Below, piece after piece: positions 26,246 to 38,177 of a stretch of 64,000 bases of DNA (position 1 is its first letter; every line of letters starts with the position of its first letter). The notes under the pieces are model-generated. The model searched no databases and was not told where the DNA came from. It worked only from the letters and a program-made list of their open reading frames with translations. This DNA comes from Paraburkholderia ultramafica (GTDB lineage: Bacteria > Pseudomonadota > Gammaproteobacteria > Burkholderiales > Burkholderiaceae), in NCBI RefSeq assembly GCF_902859915.1, contig NZ_CADIKK010000013.1:1-64000 (forward strand), in the 5' to 3' direction. Made by a program: the position numbers and the translations under genes.

Positions 26246-28600
26246 ATGAGCCAATCCCGCTTCTCGGACCAGCGCGAAGCCAAACCTCGGCGCGACCCGG
26301 CCGTGTCGCGCCGGCGGGCTTTGCTCGTGATTCCCGCACTTGGCGTGCTGGTCCTGATCCTGCTTTGGACCGTGATCTTCGCGCGTCTGTCGGTCGAGAA
26401 AGAAGCCACGAATCGTGAAGCGATGGCCTCCGCCGCGATTCTCTCGGCGGCGCTGGAGCAGCACACGATCAAGGCGATTCACCAGGTCGATCAGATCACC
26501 CGCTTCGTCAAATACGAGTTCGAGAAGACCCCGAATCATTTCGATCTCGCCAGCACGGTCGAAAAGGGCGTCGTGCAAAGCGAGACCCTCGTGCAGGTGT
26601 CGTTGATCGACGAGCACGGCAAGCTGATCGCCAACACGGCCGAGCTCAATCCCAGGCACATCGACCTGTCCGACCGCGAACACTTCAAGGTTCACGAACA
26701 CGAGAACGACGACCAGCTGTTTATCAGCAAGCCGGTGCTCGGCCGCATCTCGGGCCACTGGACCTTGCAGATGACCCGGCGTCTGAATCATCCGGACGGC
26801 TCGTTCGCGGGCGTCGTGGTGGTCTCTGAAGACCCCAGCTATTTCACCTCCGACTTCTACAACAACGCGGCGATCGGCCGTGACGGCGTGATCGCGGTGA
26901 TCTCGGACAGCGGCACCGTGCTCGCGCGGCGCACCGGCAGCGTCGACAACGCCCACGGCGCGTTTTCGGCGAGCGGCTCGTATCCGACTTCGGAGCATGT
27001 GTCGGGCACCTATGTCGATTCGATCGACAACGTCACGCGTATCGTCTCGTACCGGCACATCGACGGTTATCCGCTCGGCGTGCTGGTGGGTCTGTCGCAA
27101 GCCGAGGAATTCGCCGACTACAACCACACGCGCAACGTCTATCTGCTGATGGCGGGCTTCATCTCGTTCGCGATGCTGAGCTTCTTCGCCGTCGCGACCG
27201 GCCTGATCGGCAAACTGCTCGGCCGCGAGCGCGAGATGACGCATCTGGTCGAATACGATCTGCTCACCGGCTTGCGCAATCGCTACGCGACGCTGCAAAC
27301 GCTGCGGCACGACGTGGCGCAGCAGGCCAACCTCGGCCGTCTCGCGATTCTCTTCATCGACCTCGACAACTTCAAGACCGTCAACGACACACTTGGCCAC
27401 AATGCCGGCGACATCGTGCTGCAAATGACGGCCTCGCGGCTCGCCACCGCGGTCGGCGACGGCGGTGCGCTGAGCCGCATCGGCGGCGATGAGTTCGTCG
27501 TCGTGATCAAGGGCGACGACGTCGAGAAGCGCGCGGTCGCACTGGCCGAAGCCGCCGCCGACGCGTTCGCCAAGCCTTTCGAAGTGCGCGGCAGTTCGTT
27601 CGTACTGCATGCGAGCATCGGCATTGCGCTTTACTCGGTGGCCAACGAGAGCGAGATCGACCTGCTGAAGAAAGCCGACCTCGCGATGTACAGCGCGAAG
27701 GACGCGGGCAAGAACTGCTACCAGTTCTATTCGCCGCACCTGTCGCATCGCGCGGATCATCTGATGAAGTGGGAGCAGCAGTTGCGCGTGGCGCTCGCCG
27801 AAGGGCAACTGTTTCTCGCCTATCAGCCGAAGATCGATCTGACACACCGCTGCATCACCGGCTTCGAGGCGCTGGTGCGCTGGAATCATCCGCAGCACGG
27901 TTTGATTCCGGCCAACGAATTCATTCCGGTCGCCGAATCGACCGGCCTGATCGTGCCGATCGGCGACTTCGTGATCGAGACCGCCTGCCGGCAACTGGCG
28001 CTCTGGCAGCAACAGGGCTACGACACCTTGTCGCTCGCGGTGAACATTTCGGCAGTGCAGTTCTGGCGCGGCGATCTGTATGAGACCATCTCGCACGCGA
28101 TCGAGGAAAGCGGCATCTCCGCACGCCGCCTCGAACTCGAGATCACCGAGACGGCGATGATGGAATATCCCGAACTGGTTTCGGAAAAGATCTTCGCGTT
28201 GAAGCGTCTCGGCGTGCGCATCGCGCTCGACGATTTTGGCACCGGCTATTCGTCGCTGTCCTATCTGAACCGCTTCTCGGTGGACACGCTGAAGGTGGAC
28301 CGTTCGTTCATCCAGGCGATTCCCGGCGACCGCAGCGTCTGCGTGATGGTCACCGCAATCGTCAATCTGGCGCGCTCGCTCGGGCTCACGGTGGTGGTCG
28401 AAGGCACCGAGACCGAAGAGCAGATCGCATGGCTCGCCGCGCTCGGTCATATCGAGGCGCAGGGCTTCCTGTTCTCGCGCCCGGTGCCGGTGGAGGCGAT
28501 CCCGGCGCTGCTCGAACGCTTCGGCGTGTGCGGGATGACGGGCCGCCGCGCCACGCATGAAACCGACAGCACCAGCAGCGTGTCCAGCGCTAACGGCTGA
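26246..28600 (+). CDS. Membrane sensor GGDEF-EAL protein
   Basis: A 784-residue inner-membrane protein. A TM segment (ALLVIPALGVLVLILLWTVIFA, residues about 28-50) leads to a periplasmic Cache-like sensor, then a second TM (VYLLMAGFISFAMLSFFAVATGLIG), GGDEF (RIGGDEFVVVI) and EAL (GFEALVRWNHP). The EAL active-site set is intact: NISAVQ, LEITE, DDFGTGYS, LKVDRSF, EGTET, QGF. The GGDEF domain has no RxxD inhibitory site five residues upstream. It could make and break c-di-GMP. The ATG at 26246 is preferred over an upstream frame start. Confidence 0.93.
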   Translation: MSQSRFSDQREAKPRRDPAVSRRRALLVIPALGVLVLILLWTVIFARLSVEKEATNREAMASAAILSAALEQHTIKAIHQVDQITRFVKYEFEKTPNHFDLASTVEKGVVQSETLVQVSLIDEHGKLIANTAELNPRHIDLSDREHFKVHEHENDDQLFISKPVLGRISGHWTLQMTRRLNHPDGSFAGVVVVSEDPSYFTSDFYNNAAIGRDGVIAVISDSGTVLARRTGSVDNAHGAFSASGSYPTSEHVSGTYVDSIDNVTRIVSYRHIDGYPLGVLVGLSQAEEFADYNHTRNVYLLMAGFISFAMLSFFAVATGLIGKLLGREREMTHLVEYDLLTGLRNRYATLQTLRHDVAQQANLGRLAILFIDLDNFKTVNDTLGHNAGDIVLQMTASRLATAVGDGGALSRIGGDEFVVVIKGDDVEKRAVALAEAAADAFAKPFEVRGSSFVLHASIGIALYSVANESEIDLLKKADLAMYSAKDAGKNCYQFYSPHLSHRADHLMKWEQQLRVALAEGQLFLAYQPKIDLTHRCITGFEALVRWNHPQHGLIPANEFIPVAESTGLIVPIGDFVIETACRQLALWQQQGYDTLSLAVNISAVQFWRGDLYETISHAIEESGISARRLELEITETAMMEYPELVSEKIFALKRLGVRIALDDFGTGYSSLSYLNRFSVDTLKVDRSFIQAIPGDRSVCVMVTAIVNLARSLGLTVVVEGTETEEQIAWLAALGHIEAQGFLFSRPVPVEAIPALLERFGVCGMTGRRATHETDSTSSVSSANG

Positions 28601-28625
28601 ACGCGGCTAAACGCAGCTGAGCGCG
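28596..28625. repeat. Three 10-bp tandem repeats after the GGDEF-EAL gene
   Basis: GCTGAACGCG, GCTAAACGCA and GCTGAGCGCG follow each other from 28596, starting at the stop codon. The function is unknown; they may be only low-complexity sequence. Confidence 0.6.
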
Positions 28626-28665
28626 CCGGCGTCTATTACCGCTGCCGCAAAAAACCGGCTACATT

Positions 28666-28689
28666 CACGCTGTACTGCGTCACAGCGTG
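28666..28689. promoter_or_regulatory. 8-bp inverted repeat upstream of the ChrA-like gene
   Basis: CACGCTGT (28666-28673) and ACAGCGTG (28682-28689) form a perfect inverted repeat with an 8-base spacer, about 80 bases before the transporter start. It could be an operator or a weak terminator of the gene before. Confidence 0.45.
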
Positions 28690-28769
28690 ATGCCGGCCGC
28701 CGGCCACATCCCGCGATACGACGATGATCCCAAAGGGCGGGCGTCCGTGTGCCGGGCGCCCGTGGCGCC

Positions 28770-29978
28770 ATGCACACGATCACGAGCCAGGATGCTGTCA
28801 GACGAGGGGAACGGGAACCGCTTTGGACGCTGTTCAGGGTCGTGTTCGGCCTGTCGGCGTTGTCGTGGGGTGGCCTCGCGCTAATGGCGCAGCTTGAACA
28901 CCACTACGTCGAGCGCGAAGGACGGCTCTCGCGGGTGGCCTTCTCCGATCTGATCGCGCTCGCCTGGATGGTGCCCGGCCCGGTGGGCTGCAACGTCGCC
29001 GTGCAACTGGGGCACGCGCTGCGCGGACGCGCCGGTGCGTGGGTCGCGGGCATCGCCAGCGTGCTGCCCTTCTTCATGCTGATGACGTTGTTCGCGATCT
29101 TCTACCGCACGCCGCTGGTGCGCGCCGCCGCTTCGCAAACCTTGCTCAATCACTTCAGCGTCGTGCTGGCCACGTTGATCGCGATCACCTGGTACAAGCA
29201 GACGCGCGCGCTGGTGCGCGGCAAACTCGAATGGACCGCGGCGGTGCTGGGTTGCGTGGCGCTCTTCTATGCGCGCAGTCCCGCCGCTTACGTCGTGATG
29301 CTCAGTGCGGCCTTTGGCGCCGGATGGTTCGATAGCCCGGTGCGCAACACACGCCTTGCGGTGTCGCTCAGGCGCGGTGACTGGCAGATGCTGGCCGCTT
29401 TGTGTGCGCTGCTGGTGTTGTTCGCGCTGCCGCTGCCGCATCGCTATGAACTGGCGCTGCTGTGGCCGCGGCTGGCCGGCGCCGGCATGACCTTGTTCGG
29501 CGGCGGCTTCTCGGCATTGCCGGTGCTCAAGACGCTGTTCGTCACGCCGGCGATCGGCGTATCGGATAACGACTTTACGCTGGCGTTTTCGCTGTCGCCG
29601 TTGTCGCCCGGACCGCTGTTGAATGTGGTGCCGTTCTTCGGCTATCTGGTGGACGGCTGGCTGGGCGCGTTGATTGCGACGCTCGCACTGTTCGTGCCGT
29701 CGGGCTGCCTCGTCGTGCTCGCGCAGCGGCATTTGCATCAGTTGAAGGCGAATCCGCGCTTCGAGCATGGCATGCGGATTCTGCGTGCGGTCACCACCGC
29801 GTTTCTCGCGGTCGCCGTACTGCGCATTGCCGCGCATGTGCCGTTCAAACCAATCTATCTGTTGACCGCGCTCTTCTCCGGCATGTGCTTCGCGAAGCTC
29901 AAGGTGCCGGTGTACGTGGTGTATGGAACCGTGGCGGTGGTGTGCGGGCTGTGGCTGGCCTATGGCGCGTTGCCCTAG
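28770..29978 (+). CDS. Chromate-transporter (CHR) family protein
   Basis: A 402-residue membrane protein with two homologous CHR halves. The first holds LSWGGLALMAQLEHHYVEREGRLS and WMVPGPVGCNVAVQLG, and the second holds LFGGGFSALPVLKTLFV and LSPLSPGPLLNVVPFFGYLVDG. Long-chain CHR proteins export chromate, but many family members are not proven to. The ATG at 28770 is preferred over a GTG 21 bases upstream. No chrB regulator is nearby, so chromate as substrate is uncertain. Confidence 0.85.
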   Translation: MHTITSQDAVRRGEREPLWTLFRVVFGLSALSWGGLALMAQLEHHYVEREGRLSRVAFSDLIALAWMVPGPVGCNVAVQLGHALRGRAGAWVAGIASVLPFFMLMTLFAIFYRTPLVRAAASQTLLNHFSVVLATLIAITWYKQTRALVRGKLEWTAAVLGCVALFYARSPAAYVVMLSAAFGAGWFDSPVRNTRLAVSLRRGDWQMLAALCALLVLFALPLPHRYELALLWPRLAGAGMTLFGGGFSALPVLKTLFVTPAIGVSDNDFTLAFSLSPLSPGPLLNVVPFFGYLVDGWLGALIATLALFVPSGCLVVLAQRHLHQLKANPRFEHGMRILRAVTTAFLAVAVLRIAAHVPFKPIYLLTALFSGMCFAKLKVPVYVVYGTVAVVCGLWLAYGALP

Positions 29979-30027
29979 CCGGCGCTAAAAGCAGCGGCTA
30001 CGCCAACGGCCACGCAAAACCCCAAGC

Positions 30028-30486
30028 TCAGAACCCGCGCGACAGCACCGCGACACCGATCGTCACGACGCCGAGCACGATATTGATCAGCACCAGACGC
30101 CTGATCGTGCCGACTGCCTGCGCGCCGTCCGGCCATTTCTGCGCCTGCACCGCGCGGCGAATGCGCGGGAAAACCGCAAAGCGGATGTGCCCGAAGATCA
30201 GCATCATCACGATGCCGAGGCCCGCCATCGCATGCAGCGGCCACGTGGCGTGACCGCCGCCGAACTGCATCAGCAGAAAGCCGCCGGTGAGCAGAATCAC
30301 CAGCACGGCGGCGGCGACCCAATTGAAGAAACGGCCGAACACCGACTCCCACAGCGGCAAACGCAATTGCGGCGATAGATCGGCAATGGCCGGGCGCAGA
30401 CAGAAATGCGCGAAGATCATCCCCCCCACCCACACCGCGACCGCGAGCAGATGCAGAAAGAGTGCGAGTTCGATAGCCTTGTTCAT
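30028..30486 (-). CDS. CopD-family small membrane protein
   Basis: A 152-residue protein with four membrane helices: ALFLHLLAVAVWVGGMIFAHF, FNWVAAAVLVILLTGGFLL, AMAGLGIVMMLIFGHIRF and LVLINIVLGVVTIGVAVL. The HLLAVAVWVGG and FGHIRFAVFPRI pattern is that of the CopD/YeeA-like group. It may handle haem or copper, but no metal ligand pattern proves this. Single gene with GAGAGGAAAAC upstream of the ATG. Confidence 0.82.
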   Translation of the reverse strand: MNKAIELALFLHLLAVAVWVGGMIFAHFCLRPAIADLSPQLRLPLWESVFGRFFNWVAAAVLVILLTGGFLLMQFGGGHATWPLHAMAGLGIVMMLIFGHIRFAVFPRIRRAVQAQKWPDGAQAVGTIRRLVLINIVLGVVTIGVAVLSRGF

Positions 30487-30741
30487 GTTGTTTTCCTCTC
30501 CCGACGACGCCACACCGCTTAGGACGATTGATATTCAGCAGCGGCTATTGAGCGCATTCGACCGCGCGCTGTGCACGCAGTTCCGGGTGCCTGAGGCTTT
30601 CCCGTCGATTTTGTAGTTGTTATTGCAGCGCGCCTGATGCCACGACACCGCTGCCCCCGATTTTTTACGTATGCTCTCAACTACGCACGACGAGCGCCTG
30701 CATGCTATCAGACGCTCGCCGTGTTCCTACATCAAACTTTG

Positions 30742-33066
30742 TCAAGCCGCCAGCACAGGGCGCATACCGTCGAGCTTCATCTTGCTCTCCGGCGCGCGGC
30801 CCTTGCGTGCGCGCTTGCCGATATGCGCCGCGAGTGCAGCGCCGCTCAGCCTCTCTTCGTCGACGCGGCCGCCGCGGCGCGTGCCGATCAACATGACGCC
30901 CGCCTGGTTGATGGCCAGCGCCTGCAGCAGTGCCTCGTTGTCGTCGAGCGCCATCAGCGTGACGCCGCGGCCGCCGCCCGCGAGCGTCTTCATCTCGTCG
31001 AGGCCGAACACCAGCAGACGCCCGCCCGACGACAGACACGCGATGTGCGTGGCATCCGGCAGCATCGGCATCGGCGCGAGCGGCGCGGCGCCGGCGTCGA
31101 TCGTCATGAACGACTTGCCGGCCTTCACGCGGCTCACCATGTCGCCGACCTTGGCGACGAAGCCGAAGCCGTTGCTCGACGCGAGCAGCAATGCCTGATC
31201 GGCGGACGCCGCGTAGTAGTGCATCAGATGGCTGCCCGACTCCAGTTCGATCAGCGACGTGACCGGCACCCCATCACCACGGCCGCCCGGCAGCAAGGCC
31301 ACCGCCACCGAATAGACGCGCCCGTTGCTGCCCCACGCGACCAGCGTGTCCGGCGTGCGGCACTGGAACGCCGCGTAGAGCCCGTCGCCGGCCTTGAACG
31401 TGAAGCCCGCCGTATCCAGACCGTGGCCCTTCAACGCGCGCACCCAACCCTTCTGCGACACCACCACCGTGACCGGTTCGTCGACCACGCGCGCTTCGAA
31501 CGTCGCGCGCTTTTCCTGCTGGATCAGCGTGCGGCGCTCGTCGCCATACTGCTTCGCGTCGCCTTCGATTTCCTTGATGAGCAGGCGCTTCATCGCCGAT
31601 TCGCTGCCGAGCAGTTCTTCGAGCTTGGCCTTCTCATCGCGCAGGTCGGACAGTTCCTTCTCGATCTTGATCTTTTCGAGCCGCGCCAACTGACGCAAGC
31701 GGATTTCGAGAATGTCCTCGGCCTGGCGATCGGACAAGCCGAATGCGGCCATCAACGCGACCTTCGGTTCGTCCGATTCGCGAATGATGCGGATGACTTC
31801 GTCGATATTCAAAAAGACGATCATCCGGCCTTCAAGGATGTGAATCCGGTCGTCGACCTTCGACAAACGATGACGCGTACGGCGCGTGACCGTGGCAAAG
31901 CGGAACGCGATCCACTCGTGCAGAATTTCGCTCAAGCCCTTCTGACGCGGCCGGGCGTCGCCGCCGACCATCACCATATTCAGCGACGCGTTCGATTCCA
32001 GGCTCGTATGTGCGAGCAGCGAATTGACGAACTCGGTCTGATCGATGCGGCTCGACTTCGGCTCGAACACGAGGCGCACCGGCGCGTCCTTGCCGGATTC
32101 GTCGCGCACCGCGTCGAGCAGCGCCAGCATGGTCTGCTTGGTCTGCAACTGTTCGGGCGTGAGCGTCTTCTTGCCGAGCTTGATCTTCGGGTTGGTCTGC
32201 TCTTCGATTTCCTCGAGCACCTTCTGCGCGGCGGTGTTCGGCGGCAGTTCGGTGATCACCAGTTGCCACTGGCCGCGCGCGAGGTCTTCGATCTTCCAGC
32301 GAGCGCGCACTTTCAGACTGCCGCGGCCGGCTTCGTACGCCGCGGAGATTTCCGCTTCGCTCGAAATGATCTGGCCGCCGCCCGGGAAGTCCGGACCCGG
32401 AATGTGCTGCATCAACTCGGCATGCGACAACTTCGGATTGCGGATCAGCGCGACCGTGGCGGCTGCGACTTCACGCAGATTGTGCGACGGGATTTCCGTC
32501 GCCAGACCCACCGCGATGCCCGACGCGCCGTTCAGCAGCACGAACGGCAAGCGCGCCGGCAACACCTTTGGCTCCTGGAACGAGCCGTCGTAGTTCGACA
32601 TGAAATCGACCGTACCCTGGTTGATTTCATCGAGCAGCAGTTTCGCGATCGGGGTGAGACGCGCTTCCGTGTACCGCATCGCCGCCGCGCCGTCGCCGTC
32701 GCGCGAGCCGAAGTTGCCCTGGCCGTCGATCAGCGGATAGCGCATCGAAAAGTCTTGCGCGAGACGCACCAAGGCGTCGTACGCCGACTGGTCGCCGTGC
32801 GGGTGATATTTGCCGAGCACGTCGCCGACCACGCGCGCCGACTTGACCGGCTTCGCGTTGTCGCCGAGACCCATCTCGTTCATCGCGAACAGGATGCGGC
32901 GCTGCACCGGCTTCTGGCCGTCGCACACGTCCGGCAGCGCGCGGCCCTTGACCACGCTGACCGCATACTCGAGGTACGCGCGTTCCGCGTAGTTGCCGAG
33001 CGTCAGAAAGTCGCCTTCCGGGGGCGGCGGCTCGGTGAAAAGGTCGAGAGTGTTATCGTCGTCCAT
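30742..33066 (-). CDS. parC: DNA topoisomerase IV subunit A
   Basis: A 774-residue type IIA topoisomerase subunit. The catalytic Tyr132 is in AAAMRYTEARL, and the quinolone-resistance region holds KYHPHGDQSAYDALV (residues 87-101). NGASGIAVGLATEIPSHNL follows. The C-terminal beta-pinwheel has VVVSQKGWVRALKGHG. ParC with ParE decatenates daughter chromosomes. It lies 90 bases downstream of parE in the same direction. The length fits proteobacterial ParC; no sign of GyrA-type repeats. Confidence 0.97.
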   Translation of the reverse strand: MDDDNTLDLFTEPPPPEGDFLTLGNYAERAYLEYAVSVVKGRALPDVCDGQKPVQRRILFAMNEMGLGDNAKPVKSARVVGDVLGKYHPHGDQSAYDALVRLAQDFSMRYPLIDGQGNFGSRDGDGAAAMRYTEARLTPIAKLLLDEINQGTVDFMSNYDGSFQEPKVLPARLPFVLLNGASGIAVGLATEIPSHNLREVAAATVALIRNPKLSHAELMQHIPGPDFPGGGQIISSEAEISAAYEAGRGSLKVRARWKIEDLARGQWQLVITELPPNTAAQKVLEEIEEQTNPKIKLGKKTLTPEQLQTKQTMLALLDAVRDESGKDAPVRLVFEPKSSRIDQTEFVNSLLAHTSLESNASLNMVMVGGDARPRQKGLSEILHEWIAFRFATVTRRTRHRLSKVDDRIHILEGRMIVFLNIDEVIRIIRESDEPKVALMAAFGLSDRQAEDILEIRLRQLARLEKIKIEKELSDLRDEKAKLEELLGSESAMKRLLIKEIEGDAKQYGDERRTLIQQEKRATFEARVVDEPVTVVVSQKGWVRALKGHGLDTAGFTFKAGDGLYAAFQCRTPDTLVAWGSNGRVYSVAVALLPGGRGDGVPVTSLIELESGSHLMHYYAASADQALLLASSNGFGFVAKVGDMVSRVKAGKSFMTIDAGAAPLAPMPMLPDATHIACLSSGGRLLVFGLDEMKTLAGGGRGVTLMALDDNEALLQALAINQAGVMLIGTRRGGRVDEERLSGAALAAHIGKRARKGRAPESKMKLDGMRPVLAA

Positions 33067-33156
33067 CTAGATTCCGTATCCGTGTTTGGCTTGAAGTTTT
33101 CCTGCGAACGCAGCGCGCTGTGAAGCGAGCTATAACGCGAGCTATAAAGCGCGCGC

Positions 33157-35142
33157 TCAGATGTCCGCTTCCACTTCGTTGCCCTTTTCTTCCAGCCAGC
33201 TGCGCCGCGACGCCGCTTCGCCCTTGCCCATCAGCATCGTCATCCGCGCGACCGTGGCGTCGTAGTCGAGCTCGCCCAGCGCGACCGGCTGCAGGCGCCG
33301 CGTGTCGGGATTCATCGTCGTGTCCCACAGCTGCTCCGCGCTCATTTCGCCGAGGCCTTTGAAGCGGCTGATCGACCATTGCGTGTCGCGTACGCCGTCC
33401 TTGCTCAGCTTGTCGAGGATCGCTTCGAGTTCGCCTTCGTCGAGCGCATACAGCTTCTGCGCCGGCTTCTTGCCACGCGCGGGCGCGTCGACGCGAAACA
33501 GCGGCGGACGCGCGACGCACACATGCCCGCGCTCGATCAGTTGCGGGAAATGCTTGAAGAACAGCGTGAGCAGCAGCACCTGGATGTGCGAACCGTCGAC
33601 GTCGGCGTCCGACAGAATGCAGATCTTGCCGTAGCGCAGATTCGACAGATCGACCTTGTCATCCGGGCTATGCGGATCGACGCCGATCGCCACCGAGATG
33701 TCGTGCACCTCGTTGTTGGCGAACAGGCGGTCGCGCTCGGTTTCCCATGTGTTCAGCACCTTGCCGCGCAGCGGCAGAATCGCCTGGTATTCCTTGTCGC
33801 GGCCCATCTTCGCGGAACCGCCCGCCGAGTCGCCCTCGACGAGGAACAGTTCATTGCGGCCGATTTCCGTCGATTCGCAATCGGTCAGCTTGCCCGGCAA
33901 CACGGCGACGCCCGAACTCTTGCGCTTCTCGACCTTCTGCCCTGCGCGCGTGCGCGCCTGCGCCTGCTTGATGACGAGGTCCGCGAGTTTCTTGCCGTGC
34001 TCGACGTGCTGATTGAGCCACAACTCGAGCGCCGGCCGCGCGAACGACGACACCAGCTTGACCGCGTCGCGGCTGTTCAGGCGTTCCTTGATCTGCCCTT
34101 GGAACTGCGGATCGAGCACCTTCGCCGACAGCACGAACGACACGCGCGCGAACACGTCTTCCGCGAGCAGCTTCACGCCCTTCGGCTGCAGGTTATGCAG
34201 TTCGACGAAGCTCTTCACCGCCTGGTACAGACCGTCGCGCAAACCGGATTCGTGCGTGCCGCCAGCAGGCGTCGGAATCAGGTTGACGTACGACTCGCGC
34301 ATCAGCGTGCCTTCCTCGCTCCACGCGACCACCCATGCGGCGCCCTCGCCTTCGGCGAACGTCTCTTCGCTCGCCCGCGCGTTTTCGACATAGCGCTCGC
34401 CTTCGAACAGCGGGATCAGCAGGTCGCTGCCGTTCATGCCTTCGAGCAGATAGCCGCGCAGACCGTCTTCGTATTTCCAGCTTTGCTGCTCGCCGGTTTT
34501 CTCGTTGATCAGCGTGACTTCGACGCCCGGCAACAGCACCGCTTTCGAGCGCAGCAGACGTTGCAGTTCGCCGAGCGGCAGGTTCGGCGAGTCGAAGTAT
34601 TTCGGATTGGCCCACGCGGTGACGCGCGTGCCGGATTTCTTGTCGCCCTTCGCGGCGGCCCGCACTTCGAGCTGCTTCGCGACGTCGCCGTTGGCGAAGC
34701 TCAGTTCGGCGATTTTGCCGTCGCGCCACACGGTGACGTCGAGGCGCGTGGACAGCGCGTTGGTGACCGACACGCCGACGCCGTGCAGGCCGCCCGAGAA
34801 CGTGTATGCGCCGCCGGCGGCCTTGTCGAATTTGCCGCCCGCGTGCAGGCGCGTGAAAACGATTTCGACGACCGGCACGCCTTCTTCCGGATGCAGGCCG
34901 AACGGAATGCCGCGGCCGTCGTCCTCGACCGAGACCGAATGGTCCGCGTGCAGCGTGACCGTGATTTGCCGGCCGTGGCCGCCGAGGGCCTCGTCCGACG
35001 CGTTGTCGATGACTTCCTGAATGATGTGCAGCGGATTTTCGGTGCGGGTGTACATCCCGGGCCGTTGCTTGACCGGCTCCAGGCCCTTCAACACCTTGAT
35101 CGACGCTTCGCTATACGCGGCGTTTGGCTTTTTCGTAGACAT
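33157..35142 (-). CDS. parE: DNA topoisomerase IV subunit B
   Basis: A 661-residue ATPase subunit of topoisomerase IV. The GHKL fold shows RPGMYTRTENPLHIIQEVIDNASDEALGG and VEDDGRGIPFG. The Toprim part holds EGDSAGGSAKMGRDKEYQAILPLRGKVLN and DADVDGSHIQVLLLTLFF. The C-terminus ends SWLEEKGNEVEADI. It forms an operon with parC. A sigma-70-like promoter candidate lies about 220 bases upstream. Confidence 0.97.
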   Translation of the reverse strand: MSTKKPNAAYSEASIKVLKGLEPVKQRPGMYTRTENPLHIIQEVIDNASDEALGGHGRQITVTLHADHSVSVEDDGRGIPFGLHPEEGVPVVEIVFTRLHAGGKFDKAAGGAYTFSGGLHGVGVSVTNALSTRLDVTVWRDGKIAELSFANGDVAKQLEVRAAAKGDKKSGTRVTAWANPKYFDSPNLPLGELQRLLRSKAVLLPGVEVTLINEKTGEQQSWKYEDGLRGYLLEGMNGSDLLIPLFEGERYVENARASEETFAEGEGAAWVVAWSEEGTLMRESYVNLIPTPAGGTHESGLRDGLYQAVKSFVELHNLQPKGVKLLAEDVFARVSFVLSAKVLDPQFQGQIKERLNSRDAVKLVSSFARPALELWLNQHVEHGKKLADLVIKQAQARTRAGQKVEKRKSSGVAVLPGKLTDCESTEIGRNELFLVEGDSAGGSAKMGRDKEYQAILPLRGKVLNTWETERDRLFANNEVHDISVAIGVDPHSPDDKVDLSNLRYGKICILSDADVDGSHIQVLLLTLFFKHFPQLIERGHVCVARPPLFRVDAPARGKKPAQKLYALDEGELEAILDKLSKDGVRDTQWSISRFKGLGEMSAEQLWDTTMNPDTRRLQPVALGELDYDATVARMTMLMGKGEAASRRSWLEEKGNEVEADI

Positions 35143-35564
35143 GGTTGACTCGGGTGCGTCGGTTCATCGTTGTCCACAGGTCCTGTTCATAAGTCCGTGG
35201 ACAATGCGTTGAGTTTTCAAAAAAAGCGAAACGAAACAACAGGGTTAGGTGGGGTGCCCGCGGTGCGGGCAAGCTGTTTTGTCGCGCGGCTTCCCGTTGG
35301 CGCGCTGGACGGCGCTCACTGGCACGACCAGGCCGGGCGAACGCGGGGGAAGCCTGTTCGCGGGGTATTTTACTGATTTCGATAGCGGCGGCAATTGACC
35401 ATTCGCGGGATTGGCCGTCTGGATAAGACCCGGCGAGTGCAATGGACAGACGAGCGGCGCGCAATGCGGGCAAAGCGCGACGCTTGTCCAAGCCTGGCGC
35501 GCCCCGGCACTTTCTCTTGCTGCGCACCGCTTTCTGTCACGCTCATGCAGCGCCGCTCCTTGCC
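35143..35564. other. Intergenic region between uup and parE
   Basis: Both flanking genes run leftward, so this is the parE leader and uup downstream region. Besides the promoter candidate at 35367-35394 I see no gene, repeat or strong hairpin. A stretch near 35215-35240 is A-rich (TTTTCAAAAAAAGCGAAACG). Confidence 0.5.
35367..35394 (-). promoter_or_regulatory. Sigma-70 promoter candidate for parE-parC
   Basis: On the minus strand TTGCCG (35394-35389) and TAAAAT (35372-35367) are separated by 16 bases. It lies about 220 bases before the parE start. Confidence 0.4.
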
Positions 35565-37502
<1,938 letters not shown>

Positions 37503-37775
37503 GGAGAATTGGAGAAGACAGCGATGAGTCGGAACCGCCCATTGTACCGGGCGCGCGGCCAGGTGCCTGTATGCCCGAAGAGATAGGCCGAATGGCCGGC
37601 TTGCGACGCGTGGACGAGGCGGGGTGAATCTGGATGCAAAGCCGGGGGGAACCTGGACGCGAACTCCCGGCGAACTCAGATGCGAAGCCGGGCGCGGCGT
37701 GAATGCGCACCGTATGCGGACCGGCTGGCGCGGCCGGACTGCGGTTGCGCGCGCCCGGCCGTTCAATGCGGCGGC

Positions 37776-38177
37776 TTACTTCCCGTGCACCGTGATGGTC
37801 TTGCTCATTTCCGGACCGTACGACCGATGCGCGCCGTCGCCGAATTGCAGCGTCAGCGTATGGTCGCCCGGCGGCAGCGTCAGATCGGTTTCGGTCTGGC
37901 CCTTGCCGAAATGCAATGACTTGTCGCTGACGGGAATGACCTCGCCCTTGGGCAACGGCTTGCCGTCGATCAACAGATGACGATGGCCGGTGCCTTCCGT
38001 CATAGTGCCGGCCGGCGCGATCTTCATGCCTTCCACGCCGAACACGACGTGCACGGGATTGCTCACGGCCGCGCCGTCCGCCGGTTGCACGAACGACACG
38101 CCCGCAGCCTGCGCCACGCCCGATACGGCGAGCAACCCAGCCAGTGCGGCACCAGCCAACCATTTATTCTTAAACAT
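37776..38177 (-). CDS. DUF4399 periplasmic protein
   Basis: A 133-residue secreted protein: signal peptide MFKNKWLAGAALAGLLAVSGVAQA, then VSFVQPADGAAVSNPVHVVFGVEGMKIAP, GTGHRHLLIDG and LPPGDHTLTLQFGDGAHRSY. This is DUF4399, common in proteobacteria. The HRHLLID His pair suggests metal or ligand binding but is not proven. AAGGAG lies before the ATG. The role is unknown. It is upstream of uup with a 270-base gap. Confidence 0.88.
   Translation of the reverse strand: MFKNKWLAGAALAGLLAVSGVAQAAGVSFVQPADGAAVSNPVHVVFGVEGMKIAPAGTMTEGTGHRHLLIDGKPLPKGEVIPVSDKSLHFGKGQTETDLTLPPGDHTLTLQFGDGAHRSYGPEMSKTITVHGK

Noticed and set aside
26228..28558. Very long minus-strand open frame opposite the GGDEF-EAL gene (also 30637-33123 and 53767-56145 on the plus strand)
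   Set aside because: These are mirror frames of GC-rich codon use: Arg/Ala/His-rich, no domain, no ribosome site, exactly opposite clear genes.
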